From positions 68,839 to 132,838 of the forward strand of contig DIUJ01000004.1 in the NCBI GenBank assembly GCA_002422315.1: a DNA stretch of 64,000 nt. Direction: 5' to 3'. This stretch comes from Bacteroidetes bacterium UBA6161. Lineage in GTDB: Bacteria; Bacteroidota; Bacteroidia; NS11-12g; UBA955. Below, in pieces: positions 28,243 to 35,498 of this stretch; position 1 is the first letter of the stretch; the number at the start of each line of letters is the position of its first letter. Below the pieces are notes generated by a model that saw nothing but the letters and a program-made list of their open reading frames with translations, ran no database searches and had not been told where the DNA came from. Position numbers and translations under genes: made by a program.

Positions 28243-28332
28243 TAGTTTTCCCTGCCGCAGGCATAACCCTGATCCAGGTGTTGTGGGTATAATCTCAGCC
28301 CTACTTTACAAACAGCAGGACACCCCAAAACT
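28243..28332 (-). promoter_or_regulatory. TPP (thiamin pyrophosphate) riboswitch
   Basis: On the minus strand the leader contains, in order, GGGGTGTCC, GGGCTGAGATTATACCC, CCTGGATCAGGGTTATGCC and GCGGCAGGGA. These are the conserved parts of the TPP riboswitch: the CTGAGA pyrimidine-binding bulge, and the ATGCC and GGCAGGGA elements of the diphosphate side. The closing stem P1 is AGTTTT (28332-28327) with AAAACT (28248-28243). About 60 bases separate P1 from the receptor's ATG, enough for an expression platform controlling translation or termination. Confidence 0.95.
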
Positions 28333-28342
28333 TTTTCGGCTG

Positions 28343-28374
28343 CAAAGGTATAAAAATAAAGTTAGGAAAAACAA
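28343..28374 (-). promoter_or_regulatory. Promoter of the TPP riboswitch transcript
   Basis: TACCTTTG (28350-28343) matches TAnnTTTG, with TTGT (28374-28371) 20 bases upstream. The predicted transcript start falls just before riboswitch stem P1, as expected. Confidence 0.65.
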
Positions 28375-28433
28375 GCGGGGAAAGGTGACATAAAAGCAAA
28401 TGTATTATAAGTCACGTTTTATAGTTTCGCTTC

Positions 28434-28658
28434 ATGCAATTGCAAGAAAAAATCGGGGCTAGAATCAAGCAAATTCGGACTGAAAAAAAAATCACACAAG
28501 AGTCGGTGGCATACTCTGCAAATGTAGATAGAACCTACATGAACCATGTGGAGAATGGCAGACGAAATGTGACGCTAGAAACCTTAGAGAAAATTGTATG
28601 CGAAGGTTTAGAGACCTCGATTAGAGATTTTTTTAATTCAGAGGAGTTTGAGAAATGA
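28434..28658 (+). CDS. XRE-type regulator, restriction-modification controller-like
   Basis: The 74-residue protein is essentially one helix-turn-helix domain: IGARIKQIRTEKKITQE, then SVAYSANVDRTYMNHVENGRRNVTLETLEKI, ending with a short tail. The size and the R-x-Y-M-N-x-V-E-x-G-x-R-N recognition pattern match C proteins that time expression of restriction-modification genes. It overlaps the methyltransferase remnant by ATGA, which supports that role. The upstream TATAAGTC ... TTATAGTT (28407-28425) could be a C-box-like operator; this is a weak guess. It is the first gene of the island operon. Confidence 0.82.
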   Translation: MQLQEKIGARIKQIRTEKKITQESVAYSANVDRTYMNHVENGRRNVTLETLEKIVCEGLETSIRDFFNSEEFEK

Positions 28659-28789
28659 GGAAATTAACATTTATAGATTTGTTTGCGGGGGCAGGCGGTC
28701 TATCCGAAGGTTTTATTAGAGCAGGATTTGAGCCAGTAGCGCATGTGGAAAATTATTTTATGCAAAATCGTAACTTTTTAAAGTTATGA
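28655..28789 (+). pseudogene. DNA cytosine-5 methyltransferase, truncated to its first ~32 residues
   Basis: The frame starts MRKLTFIDLFAGAGGLSEGF and continues RAGFEPVAHVE. This is motif I (F-x-G-x-G, S-adenosylmethionine binding) of a C5 methyltransferase, at the normal distance from the start. After AHVE the similarity ends, and a stop follows 12 residues later (44 codons in all). Normal enzymes have over 300 residues, with a catalytic PCQ motif, ENV and a target-recognition region, and none of these is present. The remnant overlaps both neighbours by ATGA, so a deletion has probably removed the body of the gene while keeping the operon joined. Confidence 0.88.
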
Positions 28790-29172
28790 AAACCATTTCC
28801 GTCGCCTGCGCAATCATCATTTACAAGGAAAAAATTCTTGCAGTTCAAAGAAGTCCTCAAATGAGTTTGCCTTTGAAATGGGAATTCCCAGGAGGGAAAA
28901 TAGAAGAAAATGAGACCGAAGAAGATTGCATCAAAAGAGAAATTAGAGAAGAATTAAATATTGAAATCCTGTTATTAAAAAAGCTTTCTTCTTCATTTCA
29001 TAAATATCCAAATATTAATGTAGAACTAATACCCTTTGTTGCCCAATATCTTTCAGGAGAACTAACCCTAAAAGAGCATCAAAGCTATCAACTTTTAACA
29101 CTAGCAGAATTAAATAATTTAGATTGGGCAGAAGCCGATTTACCCATTGTAAAAGAACTAGAGCAAATATGA
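28786..29172 (+). CDS. Nudix hydrolase, MutT-like
   Basis: The 128-residue protein matches (deoxy)nucleoside triphosphate pyrophosphohydrolases. The Nudix box is at ~36-58: GGKIEENETEEDCIKREIRE followed by ELNIEI. An N-terminal strand SVACAIII and the WEFPGG lead-in are typical of MutT/8-oxo-dGTPase or dCTPase-type enzymes. Housekeeping MutT is usually encoded alone. Here the gene is locked between the methyltransferase remnant and the helicase by ATGA overlaps (28786-28789, 29169-29172). A role inside the island system, such as processing a nucleotide signal or modified nucleotide, is therefore inferred; general nucleotide cleaning is the alternative. Confidence 0.85.
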   Translation: MKTISVACAIIIYKEKILAVQRSPQMSLPLKWEFPGGKIEENETEEDCIKREIREELNIEILLLKKLSSSFHKYPNINVELIPFVAQYLSGELTLKEHQSYQLLTLAELNNLDWAEADLPIVKELEQI

Positions 29173-32100
29173 ATCAAGGCATTTACGAAGAATTAGTAAC
29201 CAAATTAGTAACTCAAAAAATTAATGCGTTAGATAAGAGTGCTTATCATATCAATAAAACAAAAATTGATAAGGCAGAAGCCTCAATCATCCTTGCAAAG
29301 CATTTGTCCACCACTATAAAACGTGCATTGGAATTTGTAAATGGTGAAAATCAATTGGAACTTCAAATTGCAATTGCTAATAAAATCATTCAGTTCTTAA
29401 AAGAAGAGTTGAAAAAAGAAGATTTTAACAATGATCTTATCGAGGTAGAGGGTGAAATATTGAAAGCTGTGTTCACTAGAATAGATAATCATTTTTCTGA
29501 TTTTGATTTACACCTAAAAGAAATTACACCATATACAAGACTCACGCACAGCGAATTATTTACAGGTGGAAATGTGGGATTATCGCTTGAAAGTGAATTG
29601 AAAAAGGAAATCTTATCTGCAAACAGAATTGATTTGCTGGTTTCGTTTATCAAATTCAAAGGTATTATTATTCTGGAAAGAGAACTACAGGAGTTTACAA
29701 AAAGAGGCGGAAAACTTCGGGTAATTACCACAACCTACATGGGTGCTTCTGATTACAAAGCGATTCAATTACTCTCCAAATTGGAAAATACGGAAGTTAA
29801 AATTTCCTATAATACAGGTAATGAAAGACTTCATGCCAAAGCGTATTTATTTTACAGAGATACGGGATTTCACACCGGATACATTGGTTCATCGAATTTT
29901 TCAAGATCTGCCCTTACAGATGGATTGGAATGGAACATAAAAATTACAACCAAAGAAGTTAGCCATATTATCGATAAATTTCAAAAGACTTTCGACTCCT
30001 ATTGGCAGAGTGATGATTTTGAATTATTTGATGATGCTGAACACAAAGAGAAACTCGTTGCTTCTTTGAATCAGGGTAAAATTTCAAAAACTACGGATAT
30101 CAACTACTCCCTTTTCGAAGTCAAACCTTATCCGTTTCAACTCGAAATTTTAGAAAAATTAGAAGTTGAACGTTCGGTTCACGAAAGAATTAGAAATTTG
30201 GTAGTTGCCGCAACAGGAACCGGAAAAACCGTTATTTCGGCATTTGATTACAAGAATTTTAGGCAAAATAATAAGTCTTCCAAACTTTTATTTTTAGCAC
30301 ACAGAAAAGAAATTTTAACGCAAGCTTTGGCCACTTATCGTGGTATTTTGCGAGATAATAATTTTGGTGAGCTTTGGGTGGACGGCATAGAACCCTCCAA
30401 TTTCGAGTATGTGTTTGCTTCGGTACAAACATTAAACAACAGGATTGAAAACTTAAGTCTTTCTCCTGAGTTTTTCGATTACATTGTGATTGATGAATGC
30501 CATCATTTAACCGCAAACTCTTATCGGGCAACAATCAATTATTTTAAGCCAAAAATTCTTTTAGGATTAACTGCCACCCCAGAAAGAATGGATGGAGGCG
30601 ATATTCAAGAAGATTTTCACAACAGAATTGCTGCAGAAATTCGTCTGCCGGAGGCATTGAATAGAAAACTGCTTTGTCCATTTCAATATTTTGGAATTTC
30701 AGATAGTATTGATTTATCTAGCGTTGGTTGGGAAAGAGGGAGGTATGTTGCCAGTCAGTTGACTAATATTTACACAGCAAACGATAGAAGGATAAGTGAA
30801 ATCATTCAAGCACTTGAAAAATACACGAAAGACAAATCGGATGTGCGTGCTCTTGGTTTCTGTGTTTCAATGGAACACGCCAAATTTATCGCTGAAAAAT
30901 TTTCGTTATCTGGTTTTAAAGCAGATTATCTAACAAGTGCTAATAATCAAAACAGAGATTTGGTAAGAAGCCAATTGCTGAAAAAGGAAATCAATTATTT
31001 ATTTGTGGTGGATATTTTTAACGAAGGGGTAGACATACCTGAAATTGACACCGTTTTGTTTTTGAGACCTACGGAAAGTTTGACCATTTTCTTGCAGCAA
31101 CTAGGAAGAGGGTTGAGGTTAGCGGAGAACAAAGATTGTTTGACAGTTTTAGATTTTGTTGGCAATGCAAAACCGGAATATAATTTTGAAAATAAATTCC
31201 GAGCTCTAATCGGCAAAACCACCACAACAGTTCACAAAGAGGTTGAAGATAATTTTCCTCACTTGCCATTAGGTTGCTCAATTGTTCTAGAAAAGAAAGC
31301 AAAGGAAATTATATTAGAAAACATAAAGTCCGCGACTATTCTTTATCGCAATCAGATTATCAATAAAATTAGGAACTTCAAACATCAGACAACACTTCCA
31401 TTTAATTTAAAAAACTTTATGGAATTCAATAACATTTCAATCCAAGCTATATACAAAAGAGGCTCTTGGAAGCGATTGTGTCAAGAGGCTGGAGTCATTG
31501 ATATTTTTGACCCAACCAACGAAAAAGAAATTTATTCTGCCATTTCCAACAAATGGCTTTCTACAAGTTCAACCAGTTACTTCAAATTCATTCTTAAGCT
31601 AGCAAAGGACAATTTTCAAATCAATGTTTCAGACTTAAATTCCAATGAAAAAACGATGCTTTTGATGCTTCATTACGATGTTTGGCAAAAAGCAGGTGGT
31701 TTTGATTCGATTGAAGAAAGTGTAAGGGCTATTGGCAAAAACCAAGTTTTAGTGGAGGAAATGATTGAAGTTCTTGAAATTTTAGAAGACAAAATTGATT
31801 TCAAAGAAATTGACATTCAATTGCCCTACCATCAGCCGCTAAAAGTGCATGCTCGTTATACCAGAGATCAAATACTGGCGGCTTTTGGGTTAAGTACATT
31901 TGAAAGAAAATCTCCAAGTCGAGAAGGCGTAGCTGAAAACACCGTTACAAACACCGAACTATTATTCATCAACTTAGTTAAGTCAGAAGAAAATTTTTCT
32001 CCCACAACGATGTATGATGATTATGCCATCAATGAATATCTTTTTCATTGGCAAAGTCAAAACTCTGCAGCACCAGAAACACCAAAAGGCTTGTCATATA

Positions 32101-32309
32101 TTAAGCATCAGGAAAATAAAAAGAAAATATTGTTATTCATAAGAGAAAAAGCAAACGATGAATTTGGAAACACGATGGGCTATGTTTTCGTAGGTGAAGG
32201 CAATCTCATAGAACATTACGGTGCAAAACCTATGAATATAAAATGGGAGCTTAACGAACCCCTTCCTCACTATTTATGGAATGATGCTGCAAAGTTAAGA
32301 GTTGGATAG
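29169..32309 (+). CDS. PLD-nuclease / SF2 helicase fusion with C-terminal DUF3427
   Basis: 1046 residues from the ATG at 29169, which overlaps the Nudix stop (ATGA). The N-terminal ~300 residues contain a phospholipase-D-type nuclease domain with RLHAKAYLF (~220) and IGSSNFSRSAL. The helicase has Walker A ATGTGKT (~347), Walker B DECHH (~441), GLTATP (~466) and QQLGRGLR (~643). The C-terminal ~320 residues correspond to DUF3427. All catalytic motifs look intact. Proteins of this build occur in anti-phage and restriction-like islands; ATP-driven DNA translocation coupled to cleavage is the likely action, inferred from the domains. The neighbouring methyltransferase remnant and HNH gene support a defence role. 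Confidence 0.88.
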   Translation: MNQGIYEELVTKLVTQKINALDKSAYHINKTKIDKAEASIILAKHLSTTIKRALEFVNGENQLELQIAIANKIIQFLKEELKKEDFNNDLIEVEGEILKAVFTRIDNHFSDFDLHLKEITPYTRLTHSELFTGGNVGLSLESELKKEILSANRIDLLVSFIKFKGIIILERELQEFTKRGGKLRVITTTYMGASDYKAIQLLSKLENTEVKISYNTGNERLHAKAYLFYRDTGFHTGYIGSSNFSRSALTDGLEWNIKITTKEVSHIIDKFQKTFDSYWQSDDFELFDDAEHKEKLVASLNQGKISKTTDINYSLFEVKPYPFQLEILEKLEVERSVHERIRNLVVAATGTGKTVISAFDYKNFRQNNKSSKLLFLAHRKEILTQALATYRGILRDNNFGELWVDGIEPSNFEYVFASVQTLNNRIENLSLSPEFFDYIVIDECHHLTANSYRATINYFKPKILLGLTATPERMDGGDIQEDFHNRIAAEIRLPEALNRKLLCPFQYFGISDSIDLSSVGWERGRYVASQLTNIYTANDRRISEIIQALEKYTKDKSDVRALGFCVSMEHAKFIAEKFSLSGFKADYLTSANNQNRDLVRSQLLKKEINYLFVVDIFNEGVDIPEIDTVLFLRPTESLTIFLQQLGRGLRLAENKDCLTVLDFVGNAKPEYNFENKFRALIGKTTTTVHKEVEDNFPHLPLGCSIVLEKKAKEIILENIKSATILYRNQIINKIRNFKHQTTLPFNLKNFMEFNNISIQAIYKRGSWKRLCQEAGVIDIFDPTNEKEIYSAISNKWLSTSSTSYFKFILKLAKDNFQINVSDLNSNEKTMLLMLHYDVWQKAGGFDSIEESVRAIGKNQVLVEEMIEVLEILEDKIDFKEIDIQLPYHQPLKVHARYTRDQILAAFGLSTFERKSPSREGVAENTVTNTELLFINLVKSEENFSPTTMYDDYAINEYLFHWQSQNSAAPETPKGLSYIKHQENKKKILLFIREKANDEFGNTMGYVFVGEGNLIEHYGAKPMNIKWELNEPLPHYLWNDAAKLRVG

Positions 32310-32355
32310 TTTATTTATAATAATCATTAATTTAAAACAAAGCGAAACTTACTAA

Positions 32356-33126
32356 ATGCCTAAAAACAACTGGACTCGAGAAGAACTTATCCTTGCTTTT
32401 AACTTATACTTAAAAATACCATTCGGTAAAATGAGCCGAACCAATAAAGACATTATTCATTTGGCTAGTTTAATTGGGAGAACATCAAGCTCTGTTGCTT
32501 TAAGATTAGTTAATTTTGCAAGTGTTGACCCAGTTTTACAGGCAAGAGGTATCAAGGGTATGGTTGGTGGAGCAAAAGTCGTCTCTCCCATTTGGGATGA
32601 GTTTTATAACAACCAAGAAGAATTGGTTTATCTAAGTGAGAAAATACTGGCAGAAAAAGAGAATTCAAGTATTGAGAATAAATACCATGAATTGCTTTTT
32701 GATATAAAGGATTTAAAAGGTGAGAATGTTGTAAGAGAAGTTAAAACAAGAGTGAATCAATCTGTTTTCAGAGAAATGGTTTTGGCAAATTACAATGTTA
32801 AATGTGCTATTACAAATATTGATATTCCTGAATTGTTGTTAGCCAGTCATATTATGCCATGGTCTAAAAACGAAGAACATCGACTGAATCCTGAAAATGG
32901 CATTTGTTTATCTGCCCTTTACGATAAAGCTTATGATAAAGGAATTATTGGTATAAGTCCAAATTATAAAATCGTACTTTCTTCCTCTTTGAAAAAGAAA
33001 AAAGACACCCCTTTTTTCAAAAATCATTTTGAGCCAATAGAAAACTTAAAAATATCAGAACCATCTAAATATCTACCAAGGAAAGAATTTTTGGAATTTC
33101 ACATGGATACAATTTTTAGAAAATGA
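32356..33126 (+). CDS. HNH endonuclease, island-associated
   Basis: The 256-residue protein has an N-terminal ~60-residue helical part (WTREELILAFNLYLKIPFG) resembling a DNA-binding region. The HNH_2-type nuclease domain is at ~140-215: CAITNIDIPELLLASHIMPW, then NPENGICLSALYDKAYD. The His of ASH and the Asn/His-equivalent positions are present. Such proteins resemble restriction endonucleases next to methyltransferase or helicase genes. It starts 46 bases after the helicase stop in the same direction and probably shares its transcript. With the methyltransferase lost, whether it still cuts host DNA is an open question. Confidence 0.85.
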   Translation: MPKNNWTREELILAFNLYLKIPFGKMSRTNKDIIHLASLIGRTSSSVALRLVNFASVDPVLQARGIKGMVGGAKVVSPIWDEFYNNQEELVYLSEKILAEKENSSIENKYHELLFDIKDLKGENVVREVKTRVNQSVFREMVLANYNVKCAITNIDIPELLLASHIMPWSKNEEHRLNPENGICLSALYDKAYDKGIIGISPNYKIVLSSSLKKKKDTPFFKNHFEPIENLKISEPSKYLPRKEFLEFHMDTIFRK

Positions 33127-33180
33127 CAGGATAATAAAGGTCAAGAATTGTTGCTACTTAACACTTTATAATCCACCAAC

Positions 33181-33432
33181 ATGAACACCCTCCAAACCCT
33201 CCATACACATTACTTCCGCTATGCTAACCGCTCTTTGGACATGGTAAAGGTTGTTAGCAATTTGGGCCAAGAAAAAACACTATGAATTTATAATTTCGAG
33301 GGGGTGCATTTCAGGGTTTTTACTTCGGAAATAGCGGCTTGGGACTTTTTGGATAATAAAGCAGGGGAATGTTTGATTGATTTTGAAAGCGAGGAGCAGT
33401 TAGACAGGTTTTTGTTAGAAATTAAAGTGTAA
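33181..33432 (+). pseudogene. Small unknown gene with an in-frame stop
   Basis: An 83-codon frame starts at ATG 33181 and ends at TAA 33430-33432, but has TGA at 33283-33285 (codon 35). Both halves read as good protein: RYANRSLDMVKVVSNLGQE before the stop and YNFEGVHFRVFTSEIAAWDF after it, ending in an acidic, helical tail. Reading continues in the same frame after the stop, so a single base change could explain it. The family was not recognised. It lies between the HNH gene and a structured repeat. Confidence 0.55.
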
Positions 33433-33437
33433 AAAGT

Positions 33438-33486
33438 GTGGTCGGATACCCTCCAATTTCATTGGGGGCATGCATACTCCGACCAC
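33438..33486. repeat. Structured palindromic repeat, copy 2
   Basis: The arms GTGGTCGG (33438-33445) and CCGACCAC (33479-33486) enclose CCAAT / ATTGG and the stretch GGGGGCATGCATACT. It is nearly identical to copy 3. It is followed at once by ACTCCTACAATAGCAGAA, similar to the direct repeat flanking copy 3. Confidence 0.7.
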
Positions 33487-33569
33487 GGATAAAACTCCTA
33501 CAATAGCAGAATTGAGGAAACTACGACTAAAATTTCCTTATACTTGCATTCAAAATCATACAAACTTTT

Positions 33570-34384
33570 ATGTCCGATATTAAACTCTTCGAAAGTAAAA
33601 AAGTGCGCACCCATTGGGATGAAGAAAATGAAACATGGTATTTTTCGGTAATAGATGTGGTTGAAATTTTAACCGAAAGTTCTATCCCAAAAAGATATTG
33701 GAGTGATTTAAAAAAAGAAACTCTCAAAAGAAGGAAGTGAAGTGTACGAAAAAATCGTACGGTTGAAATTGATGGCAGAAAATGGCAAAATGCGCGAAAC
33801 AGATGTGGCTGATACACTATCTCTACTCCGTATTATCCAATCATGCAGAACCCTTTAAACAATGGCTAGCGAAGGTTGGATATGAAAGAATGCAAGAAAT
33901 CCAAGACCCTGAAATGAGTTTGGACAGGGCTAGAGAAAATTGGGGAAAACTGGGTAGAAGCAAAAAGTGGATACAACAAAGAATGACGGGTCAGGAGACT
34001 CAAAATAAGCTAACCGATTATTGGAAAGAAAGCGGTTTGAAAAAGCCCGAAGAGTTTGCTTTTTTGACCAATATCATACACCAAGAATGGACAGGATTGA
34101 CAGTCAAAAAACATAAAGATTTGAAAGGGTTAAAATCACAAAATCTAAGGGATCACATGTCAGAAGCTGAACTAATTTTCACTGCTCTTGCAGAACTTTC
34201 TACACGCCAAATTGCCGAAACAACAAAGGCAAAAGGAATATATCAAAATGCACAAGCTGGAAAGAAAGGGGGTAAAATTGCCAAAGATGCCCGCATGGCT
34301 TTAGAAGAAAAAACAGGCAATAAAGTGGTAAGTGAGGATAATTTCCTTCCCCCAACTAAAAACAAGAAGGGACTAAGTGAATAA
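33570..34384 (+). pseudogene. DinD / Bro-N-type damage-inducible protein, disrupted by two frameshifts
   Basis: Three consecutive frames together spell one protein of about 270 residues. The first frame reads SDIKLFESKKVRTHWDEE and NETWYFSVIDVVEILTES (Bro-N domain). After a shift near 33712-33720, in an A-rich run, the next reads SKEGSEVYEKIVRLKLMAENGK and LSLLRIIQS. After a second shift near 33840, the last reads HAEPFKQWLAKVGYER through to DARMALEEKTGNKVVS. The order and spacing match DinD-like Bro-N proteins. As written, no full-length product is made. Because one shift is next to a homopolymer, a sequencing error is possible there, but the second site appears to lack several bases. Its position next to two repeat copies suggests decay in the island. 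Confidence 0.75.
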
Positions 34385-34437
34385 CAAATTCCTTCTATAC
34401 AAATTCGACATTTAATGATGAAATGAAAACTATTCGA

Positions 34438-34613
34438 GACAACTCCAACAATAGCGGAAAAGTGTAAAAAATGTGGTCGGTCACCCGCCAATTTCATTGG
34501 GGGCATGCATACTCCGACCACGGCTGAAAAATTAGCATCAGGGTATAGGGGGAGAGACCCTGATGTGGCAATAGAATGGAATTGTTGAAGACAACTCCAA
34601 CAATGGCGGAAAA
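34438..34613. repeat. Structured palindromic repeat, copy 3, flanked by 24-base direct repeats
   Basis: The arms GTGGTCGG (34473-34480) and CCGACCAC (34514-34521) enclose CCAAT / ATTGG. A second hairpin follows, CATCAGGGT / ACCCTGATG, around a TATAGGGGG core (34537-34565). Near-identical direct repeats, GACAACTCCAACAAT(A/G)GCGGAAA, sit at 34438-34461 and 34590-34613. The stretch 34385-34729 holds this element and the mazEF promoter region but no gene. Confidence 0.7.
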
Positions 34614-34712
34614 TTAAAAATCCCACAAAGACTATCTGCCATCTTTATTAGATTTTCCCTCCCTTTGCCTTAAAACAAAATTTGCAAAACCCGATATTTT
34701 GTAATTACTTTG

Positions 34713-34730
34713 TAGTAACAAAAATTACTA
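34713..34730 (+). promoter_or_regulatory. Candidate operator of mazEF
   Basis: TAGTAA and TTACTA form a perfect inverted repeat with a 6-base spacer, ending on the first base of the mazE ATG. A second palindrome, GTAATTAC, lies just upstream (34701-34708). Antitoxins of this type commonly repress their own operon by binding such sites. Confidence 0.45.
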
Positions 34731-34975
34731 TGGATATTACTGTCATAAATATAGGCAACTCTAAGGGTATTAGACTTTCAAAAACAATTCTTGAAAAATA
34801 TAATATTCAAGATAAGGTTGAATTAATTTTAGAAAAAGGCTATATTATATTAAAGCCAGTATCTGAGCCTAGAAAAAACTGGGAAAAGGAATTTAAAAAA
34901 ATGCACGAAAATGGAGATGACAAGCTCTTAATAGAGGATGTTTTTAATGACGAAACTTTCGAAGAATGGAATTAA
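34730..34975 (+). CDS. mazE: MazE-like antitoxin, AbrB family
   Basis: 81 residues from the ATG at 34730; the longer open frame to 34682 has no support and would cover the operator. The N-terminal half (VINIGNSKGIRLSKTILEKY and VELILEKGYIILKPV) is the AbrB/SpoVT swapped-hairpin DNA-binding domain of MazE antitoxins. The acidic C-terminal tail (DDKLLIEDVFNDETFEEW) would wrap around and inhibit the toxin. It overlaps the toxin gene by 10 bases, so the two are translationally coupled. Confidence 0.87.
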   Translation: MDITVINIGNSKGIRLSKTILEKYNIQDKVELILEKGYIILKPVSEPRKNWEKEFKKMHENGDDKLLIEDVFNDETFEEWN

Positions 34976-35289
34976 ATCAGTATGCAATTGTGTTGGTTAA
35001 TCTAGACCCAACAATTGGCAGTGAAGCTAAAAAGACAAGGCCTTGTTTGATTATCTCGCCCAACGAAATGAACAAATACCTTCAAACAATTATAATTGCT
35101 CCTATTACCAGTAGTTCAAAAAACTATCCAACTAGAGTGGAAGTCAAAGGAACTACAATCAATGGATGGATTATGATAGACCAAATAAGAACAATCGATA
35201 AAAAAAGAATAATCAAGGTTTTCGAAGAGATTAGCAAAAAAGAAATTCTGTCTGTTAAAGACGTTATAAAAGAAACTTTCGTTTTATAA
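34966..35289 (+). CDS. mazF: MazF-like mRNA-cleaving toxin
   Basis: The 107-residue protein has the PemK/MazF pattern: VLVNLDPTIGSEAKKTRPCLIISP with the conserved T-R-P-x-L-I-I-S-P, then IIIAPITSS, RVEVKG, GWIMIDQIRTIDKKRI. Family members are ribosome-independent, sequence-specific endoribonucleases. It appears full length with no disrupted motif. The pair closes the right end of the accessory island and may stabilise it. The following 35290-35442 is non-coding. Confidence 0.88.
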   Translation: MELNQYAIVLVNLDPTIGSEAKKTRPCLIISPNEMNKYLQTIIIAPITSSSKNYPTRVEVKGTTINGWIMIDQIRTIDKKRIIKVFEEISKKEILSVKDVIKETFVL

Positions 35290-35442
35290 AAAACAGATCT
35301 TTTCAAAGTGTTTTTGTTCTGATTCCTAAAAAATGATTTTGGTATCACTTTCTAAAATATTCAAAGCAAATTAATCACCTAACATTTCCCCCTCCCCCAA
35401 ATTTGCGAAATCTCTACTTACATAAAGATACTACCAAACTTA

Positions 35443-35473
35443 GTCTTGGGTAGTTCGCTTTTCCTTACTTTTG
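35443..35473 (+). promoter_or_regulatory. Promoter of menA-menC
   Basis: TTGG (35443-35446), a 19-base spacer and TACTTTTG (35466-35473) fit the Bacteroidota promoter pattern, 25 bases before the menA ATG. Confidence 0.6.
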
Positions 35474-35498
35474 CATTCGAAATTTTTAAAATTACTTT

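Noticed and set aside
33438..34613. CRISPR array from the repeated palindromes
   Set aside because: Only two copies about 1 kb apart, with no regular spacers and no cas genes.
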